Positions 17,131 to 26,057 of a DNA stretch of 53,898 bases are shown here, one piece after another. This DNA is from an uncultured Bacteroidaceae bacterium. GTDB lineage: Bacteria; Bacteroidota; Bacteroidia; Bacteroidales; Bacteroidaceae. The notes beneath the pieces are model-generated. The model had not been told where the DNA came from. It saw only the letters and a list, made by a program, of their open reading frames with translations, and made no database searches. Every line of letters begins with the position of its first letter. Positions within the stretch are counted from its first letter, which is position 1. The stretch covers positions 1 to 53,898 of the forward strand of contig CAJOGQ010000014.1 of the NCBI GenBank assembly GCA_905234125.1, in the 5' to 3' direction. A program made the position numbers and the translations under genes.

Positions 17131-17832
17131 TTAGTTCTTTTCTTGAGCAAGACGTTTTGCCTCACGCACGGCCAGATACTCGTCGAGATGCTCCACACGG
17201 CTCTTGGTGATGCAGATGCGACCCGAACGGACGAACTGCAGGACGCAGTCCAACGTCTTCAGGGCATCGAAGAGCGAGAGGATGTCATTGGTGACACCCG
17301 TAATCTCCACCACGGCGTAGGTGCTGTTCACCTCGATGATGTGAGCATTGTGGAAGCGGACGAGACGTCCCACTTCGGGATTCTTCAGCATCACAGGAGT
17401 GCTGAGCTTGAAAAGCGCCGTCTCATTGATGAAGAGCTGGTCGTCCGTGTAATAATGTGCCTGAAGCACCTCGATGCGCTTCTCTATCTGAGACGTCAAA
17501 ATGCGTGCCATACGCTCGTCACAATTGGCTGTGACGGTGTACTTGTGTGCCCCCGGCGTGCTGGATGCACATACGTTGAGCGACTCGATGTTGACCTGAC
17601 GACGCGTGAACACTGCCGTAATCTGCGAGAGCAGACCTGGCACATTCTCTGAGTAAATCAGGAAGGTATAGAGTTTTGTTGGAGATTGTTCCATTGTTGG
17701 AGATTGTTCCATTACTGGATGTTGTACTATCTTTTCTTCTTTTGGGGAAGGTCGGTTCGGATTGAGCAGCCGCTCGCATTTGCCACATGAGGAACATTCT
17801 CCGCACTGACCTCCGTATGTCTTCTTTTCCAT
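17131..17832 (-). CDS. ilvN: Acetolactate synthase small subunit with Cys-rich N-terminal extension
   Basis: The regulatory subunit of acetohydroxyacid synthase, mediating valine feedback. The ACT domain starts near residue 53 (KLYTFLIYSENVPGLLSQITAVFTRRQ in the genome, with the usual NIESLNVC after it), and the ALS-SS C-terminal domain follows (ALFKLSTPVM, VEITGVTNDILSLFDALK). At 233 residues it is about 45 longer than Bacteroides IlvN because of an N-terminal extension with a CxxCxxCxxC cluster (CGECSSCGKC, residues 10-19). Its ATG overlaps the ilvB stop as TAATG, which supports this start. An 18-bp tandem duplication encodes MEQSPT twice (residues 41-52), so internal starts at M41 or M47 are also possible. 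Whether the Cys cluster binds metal is unknown. Confidence 0.9.
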   Translation of the reverse strand: MEKKTYGGQCGECSSCGKCERLLNPNRPSPKEEKIVQHPVMEQSPTMEQSPTKLYTFLIYSENVPGLLSQITAVFTRRQVNIESLNVCASSTPGAHKYTVTANCDERMARILTSQIEKRIEVLQAHYYTDDQLFINETALFKLSTPVMLKNPEVGRLVRFHNAHIIEVNSTYAVVEITGVTNDILSLFDALKTLDCVLQFVRSGRICITKSRVEHLDEYLAVREAKRLAQEKN

Positions 17833-19529
17833 TACTTGATCTCAAGCAACATCTCGTCGATGTTGGCTCCTGGAGGCGTCATCGGCAACACATTGTCCTC
17901 CTCCTTGATGGCGCACTGCAAGAGGTATGGGCCAGGCGTGGCGAGCATCTCTGCAATGGCTCCGTCGAGGTCTTTTCTCTCGATGACCGTCTTGGCGGGA
18001 ATGCCGTAACCCTTGGCGATGAGTTCGTAATTGGGGTTGAGCATCGGCGTGAACGAGTAGCGATGGGCGAAGAACATCTCCTGCCACTGACGCACATTAC
18101 CGAGGAAGTTGTTGTTCAAAAGGATAATCTTCACGGGAGCACCCTGCTCCATGATGGTGCCGAGTTCCTGAATAGTCATCTGCAGACCGCCATCGCCCAC
18201 GAAGAGACAGACGGTTCTGTCTGGAGCACCAAAGGTGGCACCGATAGCAGCGGGCAGACCATAGCCCATCGTACCAAGACCGCCTGAAGTCACCACCGAC
18301 CGTGGTTTCGTGAACTTGAAGTAACGACAAGCCATCAGTTGGTTCTGACCCACATCGGTCACCATGATGCCCTCGTTGTTGGCTGCCTCACTGACCTTGC
18401 GAATCACCTCACCCATCAACAGGGGACCCTCCGTCGGATGGAGCGCCTTGTCAATCACCTTTTCATATTCCTTCTCAGCGTAAGGTTTGAAACCTTCAAT
18501 CCATGAGGTGTGCTTGGCTTCATCCACCAACTTCGTCACAGCCGTCAACGTGTCTTTGCAATTACCCCACACCGTCAGGTCAACAGGCACATTCTTGTTG
18601 AACTCTGCCCTATCGATGTCGAAGTGGATAATTCTGGCCTGCTTGGCGTAGGTGGCGAGATTACCCGTAACACGGTCGTCAAATCGCATGCCGATGGCAA
18701 TGAGCAAATCGCACTGATTCGTCATCACGTTGGGACCCAGATTGCCATGCATACCCAAGATGCCCATGTTCAGACGATGGTCGGAAGGAATGGCAGAAAG
18801 TCCCAAGAAGGTCGTTCCGCATGGCAGGTCAGCCTTCTCCAAAAAGGTACGCAGTTCCTCCTGCGCATTGCCCAACTCTACACCTTGTCCAACGAGCACG
18901 AAAGGCTTCACGCTGTTGTTTATCATTTTGGCGGCACGCTCGATGTCCGTCATGTTCACATCAGGTTCAGGGTCGTAGCTGCGGATGAAATCAACCTTGG
19001 CAGGCTCATACGCCACCATACCCGTCTGGGCATTCTTGGCGAAGTCGAGCACCACAGGACCAGGACGTCCGCTCTTGGCGATATAAAACGCACGGGCAAC
19101 CGCCCAAGCCACATCCTCCGCACGACGAATCTGATAGCTCCACTTGCTGATAGGCGAAGTTACACCCACCACGTCAACCTCTTGGAAGGCATCCGTTCCC
19201 AGCATGGCGACACCCACCTGTCCACAGATGACCACCATCGGTGTGGAATCAATCATCGCGTCGGCAATGCCTGTCACCGTGTTGGTGGCACCAGGTCCAG
19301 AGGTCACGATGGCGCATCCCACCTTTCCACTCACGCGAGCATAGCCCTGAGCGGCATGGACTGCTCCCTGCTCATGACGAACAAGGATGTGATTCAACGT
19401 CTTCTTATGATCATAGAGTGCATCGTAAGTAGGCATGATGCTTCCGCCCGGATAGCCAAAGAGGACATCCACCCCTTCATGCTCCAAAGCACGCATCATC
19501 GCTTCTGCACCTGTTATCTTTTCTGTCAT
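17832..19529 (-). CDS. ilvB: Acetolactate synthase large (catalytic) subunit
   Basis: The thiamine-diphosphate-dependent catalytic subunit that condenses two pyruvates, or pyruvate and 2-ketobutyrate, to acetohydroxy acids. Features in order: N-terminal TPP domain GADVLFGYPGG-type segment (here VDVLFGYPGGSIMPTYDAL) with the conserved Glu in HILVRHEQGAVHAAQGYAR; the central FAD-binding region (PSDHRLNMGILGMHG, AIGMRFDDRVTGN); and the C-terminal TPP-binding motif from GDGGLQMTIQELGTI to LLNNNFLGNVRQWQEMF. At 565 residues it is full length. It lies between ilvD (50 bp upstream) and ilvN (1-bp overlap), so the operon is translated in order ilvD-ilvB-ilvN-ilvC. Confidence 0.96.
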   Translation of the reverse strand: MTEKITGAEAMMRALEHEGVDVLFGYPGGSIMPTYDALYDHKKTLNHILVRHEQGAVHAAQGYARVSGKVGCAIVTSGPGATNTVTGIADAMIDSTPMVVICGQVGVAMLGTDAFQEVDVVGVTSPISKWSYQIRRAEDVAWAVARAFYIAKSGRPGPVVLDFAKNAQTGMVAYEPAKVDFIRSYDPEPDVNMTDIERAAKMINNSVKPFVLVGQGVELGNAQEELRTFLEKADLPCGTTFLGLSAIPSDHRLNMGILGMHGNLGPNVMTNQCDLLIAIGMRFDDRVTGNLATYAKQARIIHFDIDRAEFNKNVPVDLTVWGNCKDTLTAVTKLVDEAKHTSWIEGFKPYAEKEYEKVIDKALHPTEGPLLMGEVIRKVSEAANNEGIMVTDVGQNQLMACRYFKFTKPRSVVTSGGLGTMGYGLPAAIGATFGAPDRTVCLFVGDGGLQMTIQELGTIMEQGAPVKIILLNNNFLGNVRQWQEMFFAHRYSFTPMLNPNYELIAKGYGIPAKTVIERKDLDGAIAEMLATPGPYLLQCAIKEEDNVLPMTPPGANIDEMLLEIK

Positions 19530-19579
19530 GATTTTTTCTGTTTCTATTTTTGCTAGTTCTACTAGTCTGAGTAGTTTTT

Positions 19580-21382
19580 CTAGTCAATTATTCTTACGCC
19601 TCCCTTATCAGCCGATGCCACACTCTGAGCGTATGCACGGAGCGCTTTTGATACTACACGATTACGCTTGAGGGGTTGCTGAGGACGTGCAGCCAGTTCC
19701 TCGTCAGAGAGACGAACGTTGATGCTGCGGTTAGGAATGTCAATGTCGATGATGTCGCCATCCACAATCTTGCCGATGTTACCACCCGACGCTGCCTCTG
19801 GAGAGATGTGTCCGATAGAAAGACCTGATGTACCACCTGAGAAACGTCCGTCGGTGATGAGCGCACATTCCTTACCCATGTGCATACTCTTGATATAAGA
19901 TGTCGGGTAGAGCATCTCCTGCATACCAGGGCCGCCCTTAGGACCTTCGTGCGTAATCACCACTACATCGCCTTTCTTCACCTTGCCTCCAAGGATGCCC
20001 TCGCAAGCGTCTTCCTGAGAGTCAAACACCACAGCTGGACCAGAGAACTTCCAAATGCTCTCATCCACGCCTGCGGTCTTCACCACACAACCGTCCTGAG
20101 CGATGTTGCCAAAGAGGATGGCCATACCACCGTCCTTGGTGTAGGCATGCTCGATGTCGCGGATGCAACCATTGGCACGGTCGGTGTCAAGGGTCTCGTA
20201 GTTGGTGTTCTGAACACCCAACTGATTGCAGAACACACCAGCAGGAGCACTGCTGTAGATGCGTTTTGCCTCTGGGTCGATATTGTCTTTCAGAATCGAA
20301 TACTTCTCAATATCCTCTGCCAGCGTGGCACCATTCACACGCTTCACGCTCGTGTCAATCAGACCACCCTTGGCCAATTCGCCGAGCAGATTCAGCATGC
20401 CACCAGCACGACCACATTCCTGCACAGAATACTTCTGAGAGTTTGGAGCGAGCTTGCAGAGGAAAGGAGTCTTGCGAGAGAGTTTGTCGATGTCAGCCAT
20501 CGTGAAGTCCACGCCTGCCTCCTGAGCCACAGCAAGCAAATGCAGTACGGTATTGGTCGAAGCACCCATCGCGATATCGAGGGTCATCGCATTGAGGAAC
20601 GCCTGACGAGTGGCAATCGAACGAGGCAGCACAGACTCATCGCCATCCTCATAGTAGGCGAAGGCATTCTTCACAATCTGACGCGCTGCAGCCTTCATCA
20701 GTTCCTTGCGGTTCACGTGCGTGGCAAGGATGGTTCCGTTACCAGGCAAAGAAAGACCGATGGCCTCCGTCAGGTTGTTCATCGAATTGGCCGTAAACAT
20801 ACCAGAGCAACATCCGCAACCCGGACATGCACGATTCTCCACCTCTGCCAGTTCCTCATCGTTCACCGTGGGGTCGGCACCCTTCACCATCGCAGCAATC
20901 AGGTCGAGATTCTCACCCTTATACTTACCAGCCTCCATTGGGCCACCGCTAACAAACACAGCTGGAATGTTCAGACGCATCGCAGCCATCAGCATACCCG
21001 GAGTAATCTTATCGCAATTGGAAATGCAGATCATCGCATCAGCCTTGTGAGCGTTGCACATATATTCCACAGAGTCAGCAATGATGTCGCGTGATGGCAA
21101 GGAATAGAGCATGCCGTCATGTCCCATTGCAATACCGTCGTCGATGGCGATGGTGTTGAATTCGGCGGCATAGCATCCCATCTTCTCAATCTCCTCCTTC
21201 ACAATCTGTCCTGCCTCATGCAGATGCGTGTGACCTGGAACAAACTGGGTGAACGAATTGACGATGGCAATGATAGGTTTGCCAAACTGTTCACGCTTCA
21301 TGCCGTTGGCTACCCACAGAGCACGTGCTCCAGCCATGCGGCGACCTTCAGTGCAGACTGCACTACGTAACTGATGTTTCAT
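19580..21382 (-). CDS. ilvD: Dihydroxy-acid dehydratase
   Basis: The iron-sulfur enzyme that dehydrates 2,3-dihydroxy-isovalerate and 2,3-dihydroxy-methylvalerate to the corresponding 2-keto acids. The 600-residue sequence has the family landmarks: [35 protein letters not shown] (cluster Cys in NCDK), [19 protein letters not shown] (the [13 protein letters not shown] signature) and, near the C-terminus, [22 protein letters not shown]. It is the first gene of the ilv operon and lies behind the promoter at 21493-21500 with a leader of about 100 nt. The 50-bp gap to ilvB is rich in CTAGT motifs. Confidence 0.97.
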   Translation of the reverse strand: MKHQLRSAVCTEGRRMAGARALWVANGMKREQFGKPIIAIVNSFTQFVPGHTHLHEAGQIVKEEIEKMGCYAAEFNTIAIDDGIAMGHDGMLYSLPSRDIIADSVEYMCNAHKADAMICISNCDKITPGMLMAAMRLNIPAVFVSGGPMEAGKYKGENLDLIAAMVKGADPTVNDEELAEVENRACPGCGCCSGMFTANSMNNLTEAIGLSLPGNGTILATHVNRKELMKAAARQIVKNAFAYYEDGDESVLPRSIATRQAFLNAMTLDIAMGASTNTVLHLLAVAQEAGVDFTMADIDKLSRKTPFLCKLAPNSQKYSVQECGRAGGMLNLLGELAKGGLIDTSVKRVNGATLAEDIEKYSILKDNIDPEAKRIYSSAPAGVFCNQLGVQNTNYETLDTDRANGCIRDIEHAYTKDGGMAILFGNIAQDGCVVKTAGVDESIWKFSGPAVVFDSQEDACEGILGGKVKKGDVVVITHEGPKGGPGMQEMLYPTSYIKSMHMGKECALITDGRFSGGTSGLSIGHISPEAASGGNIGKIVDGDIIDIDIPNRSINVRLSDEELAARPQQPLKRNRVVSKALRAYAQSVASADKGGVRIID

Positions 21383-21457
21383 ATATGTTAGAGTCTTATT
21401 AAAATCTTTTTACGCTTAAAGATGGCCTTTTCCACCTCCTATTTTATGACAAAACGC

Positions 21458-21478
21458 CTCTCCCGTTGTGGGGGAGAG
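21458..21478 (-). promoter_or_regulatory. Hairpin in the ilv operon leader
   Basis: CTCTCCC and GGGAGAG form a 7-bp G+C-rich stem with a 7-nt loop in the untranslated leader. No T-run follows it and no leader peptide rich in Leu, Val or Ile codons was found. A regulatory role is a guess. Confidence 0.25.
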
Positions 21479-21492
21479 AACGAAAAACGGCA

Positions 21493-21500
21493 CAAAGGTA
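21493..21500 (-). promoter_or_regulatory. -7 promoter element of the ilv operon
   Basis: TACCTTTG on the minus strand, about 110 bp upstream of the ilvD start. Confidence 0.6.
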
Positions 21501-21534
21501 CAACTTTTCGCCGACATGTTACACATATTTTAAA

Positions 21535-21576
21535 TAAAAAAAGGATGGAACCTATCATTTCGTAAGGTTTTCATCC
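21535..21576 (-). terminator. Terminator after the ribE-esterase pair
   Basis: On the minus strand GGATG-AAAACCT pairs with AGGTTCCATCC with one bulge and an 11-nt loop, followed by eight T residues. Confidence 0.75.
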
Positions 21577-21623
21577 ATTTTGTCTGTCATTCTTGCACAG
21601 AAGAAAGCAATTTGAGAACCGCG

Positions 21624-22301
21624 TTATTGCTTGACCACACGTTTCAAAAACCATTGCTTCGCCACTGGCAGGAAGAGGTCGTGCCCCTCGGCATTCAGAT
21701 GCGCCATATCGTTCGGAGCTTGGAAATACTGCTTCCTGAATTTCTCATCGCGCACTTGAATGATGCACTTCTTGTCGTAATTCATCAGCACAGGGATACG
21801 ATGCTTCTTGCAAACCTTCTGAATGACCTTGCAAACAGGAGCGAATCCGGGACGATCCACATACCAAGGCGTGACATAGCCAATCCTTGCCTTCGGACAC
21901 AGCCTTTCGATGCCCGTAAGAAGCACGTCCAACGAGTCGGCGAACATCTGCAACGAATCTACATTCTCTCCCACTTTCTCGGCATCGTTGTGACCTGCCA
22001 CAATCAGCACATAGTCGGCATCGGTCGCCATAGCCGTGTAGCGCACCCACATGGCTGGACCGAAATTGAACCGTCCGTCGTGCGTGCGGTCAAATGCCAC
22101 ACACGAACCGTTGCGTCCATAGTTATGGTAGGTGTAGCCCAGTTCTTTCGCCAGTTTGCTGTGCCAAGCCTCCTCCGCAGGACGCTTATGGTTAGCCACA
22201 TAACTGTCGCCGATCACGTTCAGCACCTTCTGGGCATGCGCACTGCCAGCTCCAAGCACGGACAACAGCACGACTAATATCCATATAAGTCTCTTCATCA
22301 T
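21624..22301 (-). CDS. Secreted SGNH/GDSL-family esterase
   Basis: A 225-residue hydrolase of the SGNH superfamily, exported by a signal peptide (MMKRLIWILVVLLSVLGAGSAHAQ). Block I is VLNVIGDSYVANHKR with the catalytic Ser in GDS. The oxyanion-hole Asn is in VAGHNDAEK (block III GxND), and the His of block V is in DMAHLNAEGHDLF, although the usual DxxH spacing reads NDMAHLN. The substrate is not evident; relatives include acyl, acetyl and lysophospholipid esterases. The track can start at a TTG at 22304, but ATG at 22301 or 22298 is more natural. It starts 3 bp after the ribE stop, so the two are translationally linked, with no obvious functional tie. Confidence 0.8.
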   Translation of the reverse strand: MMKRLIWILVVLLSVLGAGSAHAQKVLNVIGDSYVANHKRPAEEAWHSKLAKELGYTYHNYGRNGSCVAFDRTHDGRFNFGPAMWVRYTAMATDADYVLIVAGHNDAEKVGENVDSLQMFADSLDVLLTGIERLCPKARIGYVTPWYVDRPGFAPVCKVIQKVCKKHRIPVLMNYDKKCIIQVRDEKFRKQYFQAPNDMAHLNAEGHDLFLPVAKQWFLKRVVKQ

Positions 22302-22304
22302 CAA

Positions 22305-22910
22305 TTATTCATTGAAAGACTGGATTCTGGCAATGTACTTCCCGATGATGTCGAACTCCAAGTTCACGCGGGTACCAACCTCGATTTCGTGGAAATTGGT
22401 GTGCTCGTAGGTGTAAGGGATGATGTTCACCTCGAAGGAATCATCCTGCGAATTGCAGACGGTCAAGCTGACACCGTTGACAGTGACGCTTCCCTTGTCC
22501 ACCGTCATGTAACCCTTCTTGGCCATGTCGCGGTCGAAGGCATACTGGAAACGGAAGGTGTAACTGCCCTGTTGGTCAATCTTCGCCACACACTCAGCGG
22601 TCTGATCCACATGACCTTGCACGATGTGGCCGTCCAAGCGACCGTTCATCATCATCGAACGCTCCACATTCACCTTGTCGCCAACCTTGAGCAAACCGAG
22701 GTTGCTTCTATCGAGCGTTTCCTTCATGGCTGTGACCACATATTTGCCGTCAAATATTTTTACGACAGTGAGGCAGACGCCGTTATGCGCCACGCTCTGG
22801 TCTATTTTCAGTTCGTCCACAAAAGAGCAGGTCAGAGTGAAGTGTACATTCTCCTGTTCTTTCTCTATCGCCACAACGGTGGCAAATTCTTCTACGATAC
22901 CGCTAAACAT
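22305..22910 (-). CDS. ribE: Riboflavin synthase alpha chain
   Basis: The lumazine-exchanging enzyme that makes riboflavin from two molecules of 6,7-dimethyl-8-ribityllumazine. The 201-residue protein shows the two tandem lumazine-binding barrels: MFSGIVEEFATVVAI with SVAHNGVCLTV in the first, and GRLDGHIVQGHVDQTAEC with GSVTVNGVSLTVCN in the second. The C-terminal EFDIIGKYIARI is typical. No FMN riboswitch was seen in the short leader. It is the first gene of a two-gene unit with the GDSL esterase. Confidence 0.95.
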   Translation of the reverse strand: MFSGIVEEFATVVAIEKEQENVHFTLTCSFVDELKIDQSVAHNGVCLTVVKIFDGKYVVTAMKETLDRSNLGLLKVGDKVNVERSMMMNGRLDGHIVQGHVDQTAECVAKIDQQGSYTFRFQYAFDRDMAKKGYMTVDKGSVTVNGVSLTVCNSQDDSFEVNIIPYTYEHTNFHEIEVGTRVNLEFDIIGKYIARIQSFNE

Positions 22911-22941
22911 AATTTTTTGTCCTTTTATTGATTAATGTATG

Positions 22942-22949
22942 CAAAGGTA
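22942..22949 (-). promoter_or_regulatory. -7 promoter element for ribE
   Basis: TACCTTTG on the minus strand, 32 bp upstream of the ribE start, with the left heptamer array directly upstream. Confidence 0.65.
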
Positions 22950-22956
22950 GGAAAAA

Positions 22957-23059
22957 GAAGTGAAAAACGAAAAACGAAAAGTGAAAAAACTGTTTTACCA
23001 CCCATCTGGATTGATTAGATACTTAGATTTTTCACTTTTCACTCTTCATTTTTCATAGA
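22957..23059. repeat. Second inverted heptamer-array pair in a divergent promoter
   Basis: The right arm (TAGATTTTTCACTTTTCACT and onward, from 23024) is almost identical to the right arm at 13510-13543. The left arm, from 22959, is a more diverged inverted copy (GTGAAAAACGAAAAACGAAA). A unique spacer of about 40 bp separates the arms. Confidence 0.75.
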
Positions 23060-23066
23060 AAAAAAC

Positions 23067-23074
23067 TATCTTTG
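23067..23074 (+). promoter_or_regulatory. -7 promoter element of the arabinoxylan operon
   Basis: TATCTTTG, starting 43 bp after the first base of TAGATTTTT, exactly as in the GH35 promoter, and 42 bp before the lipoprotein start codon. Confidence 0.65.
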
Positions 23075-23116
23075 CACACAAATTGAACAAACAAGAAACA
23101 AAATCACATTTTGACA

Positions 23117-23557
23117 ATGAAAAGAAACATGCTTGCGCTGGCCGCAATGACGCTCATTGCGTGCCCGTTTTTCATGAGTTGCAGTAACGACCCCGAGATG
23201 AGTGCTGTGCCACCAACCTTCAAGGAGGTGGTCATCAGTCCTGCCAATCCCTCTATGGGCGACACCGTGACGGCTACCATCAAGTTCCTCTCGTCCGGCA
23301 AGGAGTGGTACAAGGTGACCTACGACTGGATGCTCAGCCGTTCAGGACAGCATTCCGATTATTGGGTCAGGAAAGCGGAGGCTTCCGTAGGACATGAGGA
23401 GCCAACTTTCCAGTTCGTTGTGCCTGACACCTTGGGCACCTACACGCTGACTGTCCACATGGGCACCGTGCAGGCTTCCAGTCTGTTCCCGGGCGGAACG
23501 CTCTCCACCACGACATCTATCGAGAACAGCACGACCCGTTTCGACGTAACAAAATAA
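23117..23557 (+). CDS. Small lipoprotein upstream of the GH51 arabinofuranosidase
   Basis: A 146-residue lipoprotein with signal sequence MKRNMLALAAMTLIACPFFM and lipobox FMSC, anchored through the Cys that precedes SNDPEMS. The mature part is a single small beta-rich domain (EVVISPANPSMGDTVTATIK through TYTLTVHMGTVQA) that reads like an Ig-like or PKD-like fold. No function is assigned. The 24-bp gap to the GH51 gene and the shared promoter suggest it helps bind substrate or hold the enzymes at the membrane. The ATG at 23117 was preferred to the TTG two codons earlier. Confidence 0.75.
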   Translation: MKRNMLALAAMTLIACPFFMSCSNDPEMSAVPPTFKEVVISPANPSMGDTVTATIKFLSSGKEWYKVTYDWMLSRSGQHSDYWVRKAEASVGHEEPTFQFVVPDTLGTYTLTVHMGTVQASSLFPGGTLSTTTSIENSTTRFDVTK

Positions 23558-23581
23558 ACTCCATATTCACGACCAAAACTT

Positions 23582-26029
23582 ATGAAACAAATCATCCTAA
23601 CGGCATTGATGCTGTCCGCATCAGTGCTGGCTTCGGCCAATCATCCTGACTCTGTGTGGGTGCGTCCAGATGTGAAGAACGGTACGCGCGACATGCAGAT
23701 AGCCTATTCTATCGACAAAAAACACTGGACACACGTGCCCTGCAACCTCTTCGAGAGCGACTACGGCACATGGGGCAGCGAGAAGAAACTATATTACCCC
23801 GTCCTCTCCTACGACGGCAAGACCTACCGCACTGTCTTCATCCCCAACCTCAAGAACAACCAGATAGCCATCACCGAGTCAGAGGATTTCGCCCTCTGGA
23901 CGCCACAGGACTATCCCTACGTCGCTAAAAGCGAATTTCAGAAGATTGTGCCCACGCAGGAAAGGGCCACCCAGACCAACGTCATCCGTGTGCCCTACTC
24001 TGCCATCCAGAACCTCCTGACCAAGAAGATGCGTGCCGACCGCAACGGAGCATGGGAACGCGACAACTTCATCGCATCGGGTGCCAACATCGCCAACAGA
24101 AACGAACCCATTGAGGCGACGCTCACCGTCAACTGGGACGACCGCAAGGCCATCTCGCCCGACCTTATGGGCATCTTCTTCGAGGACATCAGCTATGCCG
24201 CCGACGGAGGTCTCTATGCTGAACTGATTCAGAATCGCGACTTTGAATACACCGCCGACGACCACCGCGGATGGAATGCGCAGACGGCTTGGCGACTCGA
24301 AGGCGAGGGCACCACGTGGACTATCGAAACGCAGGCGCCCATCCACAAGAACAATGTCCACTACGCCACACTCAAGACCACTAAGCCCGGTGCCCGCCTC
24401 ATCAACGAAGGTTGGGACGGCATCACCCTCCAGAAGGGCAAGAAATACGACCTCTCCCTTTTCACTCGAGGTGCCGCTTCCTTCCTCGTGAAGTTGGTGA
24501 GCAATGGCTCTCCCATCGCCTCTGTCACCCTCAAAGCCACCAAAGAATGGCAACAACAAAAGAAAACCATAATTCCCTCATCCTCAGCAGAAAAAGCAGA
24601 ACTTGTCATAGAACCACTTGAAGCAAGCAACATCTCTCTCGACTTCATTTCACTTTTTCCACAAGAGACCTTCAAGGGTCACGCCAACGGTCTGCGCAAA
24701 GACCTCGCCGAGGTGATTGCCGACCTCCATCCACGCTTCGTCCGCTTCCCTGGTGGATGTGCTTCACATGGTCAGGGCATCGACAACATCTACCACTGGC
24801 AAGCCACCGTGGGCGACCTCTGGGAGCGTGAACCCGCCATGAACATCTGGAGCTACCACCAGACTCGTGGACTCGGTTTTCACGAGTATTTCCAGTTCTG
24901 TGAGGACATCGGCGCTGAACCTCTTCCCGTCCTCGCCGCAGGCGTTCCCTGTCAGAACTCTTGGAAAGGCGGAGCCGGTCAGCAAGGCGGTATTCCTTTC
25001 GAGGCTGACCTGAAGGGAAAGCCATCGCCCTACACCTACATGGGCAAGCCTCTCACGATGGAGAGCTACCTACAGGAACTGCTCGACCTCATCGAGTGGG
25101 CGAACGGTGATGCAAAGACCTCCGAACTCGCCAAGATTCGTGCCAAGGCTGGCCACCCCAAGCCCTTCAACCTCAAGTATCTCGGTATTGGCAACGAAGA
25201 CCTCATCGGCGAAACTTTCCTGAAACGCTACCGTTTCCTTATCGACGGCATCCGTAAGGCGCATCCCGAAATCACCATCGTCGGCACAGTCGGTCCCTTC
25301 TGGGAAGGCAGTGACTATGAGTACGGTTGGCGCGAGGCCAAGGCCAAGAACATCCCTATCGTCGACGAGCACTACTACAACGGCATCGGCTGGTACTTCC
25401 ACCACCGCGACTTCTACGATGACTACGATCGCGAGGGCACCAAGGTCTATCTCGGCGAATGGGCATCGCGTGGCAACAACGTCGTCAACGCCCTCATCGA
25501 GGGAGCCTACCTCGCCAACGTGGAGCGCAACGCCGATGTGGTGGTCATGTCGTCCTACGCCCCACTCCTCGCCAAGGAAGGCCACACGAGCTGGAACCCC
25601 GACCTCATCTACTTCAACAACAAGGAGGTGAAGCCCACCGCCAACTACTACGTCCAGCGCATCTTCGGACAGAACTCCGGCGACGAGTACATTTTTGCCG
25701 ACCTGCAGGTCAACGGTGGCAACGACATCAGCGAACGCATTGACCACTCCGTCGTGAAGGACTCCAAGACCGGCGACCTCATCATCAAGGTCGTCAGCCT
25801 CCTGCCCAAGGCATCCAAGATGACGCTCAACCTCGGCGACGAAGCCCTCCAAGGCTACAGCACCACCGCCGAACTGACCGAACTCTCCAAAGCGAACGAG
25901 CCTGACACACAGCGGGAATGGGACAAAAACGAGACCCGCTCCATCACCGTCGGCAGTCAGTTCACGCTCGACGTGCCTGCCTACTCCATTTCTGTAATAA
26001 GAATCAAAAAGGAAATTAAAAAGAATTAA
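23582..26029 (+). CDS. Exported GH51 alpha-L-arabinofuranosidase
   Basis: An 815-residue exported enzyme expected to remove alpha-L-arabinofuranose side chains from arabinoxylan or arabinan. The signal peptide is MKQIILTALMLSASVLASA. Residues 20-120 form an extra N-terminal module (SVWVRPDVKNGTRDMQIAYS, YYPVLSYDGKTYRTVFIPNL) that resembles one or two blades of a five-bladed propeller glycosidase. The GH51 body starts near 180 (ISPDLMGIFFEDISYAADGG, NRDFEY), has RFPGGCASHGQGIDNIYHW, the acid/base E539 in YLGIGNED and the nucleophile E626 in VYLGEWAS, and ends in the usual beta domain. A carbohydrate-binding CBM4-like insert near 225-365 is suggested by RLINEGWDGITLQKGKKYDL. Confidence 0.92.
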   Translation: MKQIILTALMLSASVLASANHPDSVWVRPDVKNGTRDMQIAYSIDKKHWTHVPCNLFESDYGTWGSEKKLYYPVLSYDGKTYRTVFIPNLKNNQIAITESEDFALWTPQDYPYVAKSEFQKIVPTQERATQTNVIRVPYSAIQNLLTKKMRADRNGAWERDNFIASGANIANRNEPIEATLTVNWDDRKAISPDLMGIFFEDISYAADGGLYAELIQNRDFEYTADDHRGWNAQTAWRLEGEGTTWTIETQAPIHKNNVHYATLKTTKPGARLINEGWDGITLQKGKKYDLSLFTRGAASFLVKLVSNGSPIASVTLKATKEWQQQKKTIIPSSSAEKAELVIEPLEASNISLDFISLFPQETFKGHANGLRKDLAEVIADLHPRFVRFPGGCASHGQGIDNIYHWQATVGDLWEREPAMNIWSYHQTRGLGFHEYFQFCEDIGAEPLPVLAAGVPCQNSWKGGAGQQGGIPFEADLKGKPSPYTYMGKPLTMESYLQELLDLIEWANGDAKTSELAKIRAKAGHPKPFNLKYLGIGNEDLIGETFLKRYRFLIDGIRKAHPEITIVGTVGPFWEGSDYEYGWREAKAKNIPIVDEHYYNGIGWYFHHRDFYDDYDREGTKVYLGEWASRGNNVVNALIEGAYLANVERNADVVVMSSYAPLLAKEGHTSWNPDLIYFNNKEVKPTANYYVQRIFGQNSGDEYIFADLQVNGGNDISERIDHSVVKDSKTGDLIIKVVSLLPKASKMTLNLGDEALQGYSTTAELTELSKANEPDTQREWDKNETRSITVGSQFTLDVPAYSISVIRIKKEIKKN

Positions 26030-26057
26030 AAGGAAGCCCCTCAAACCCCTCCAAGTT

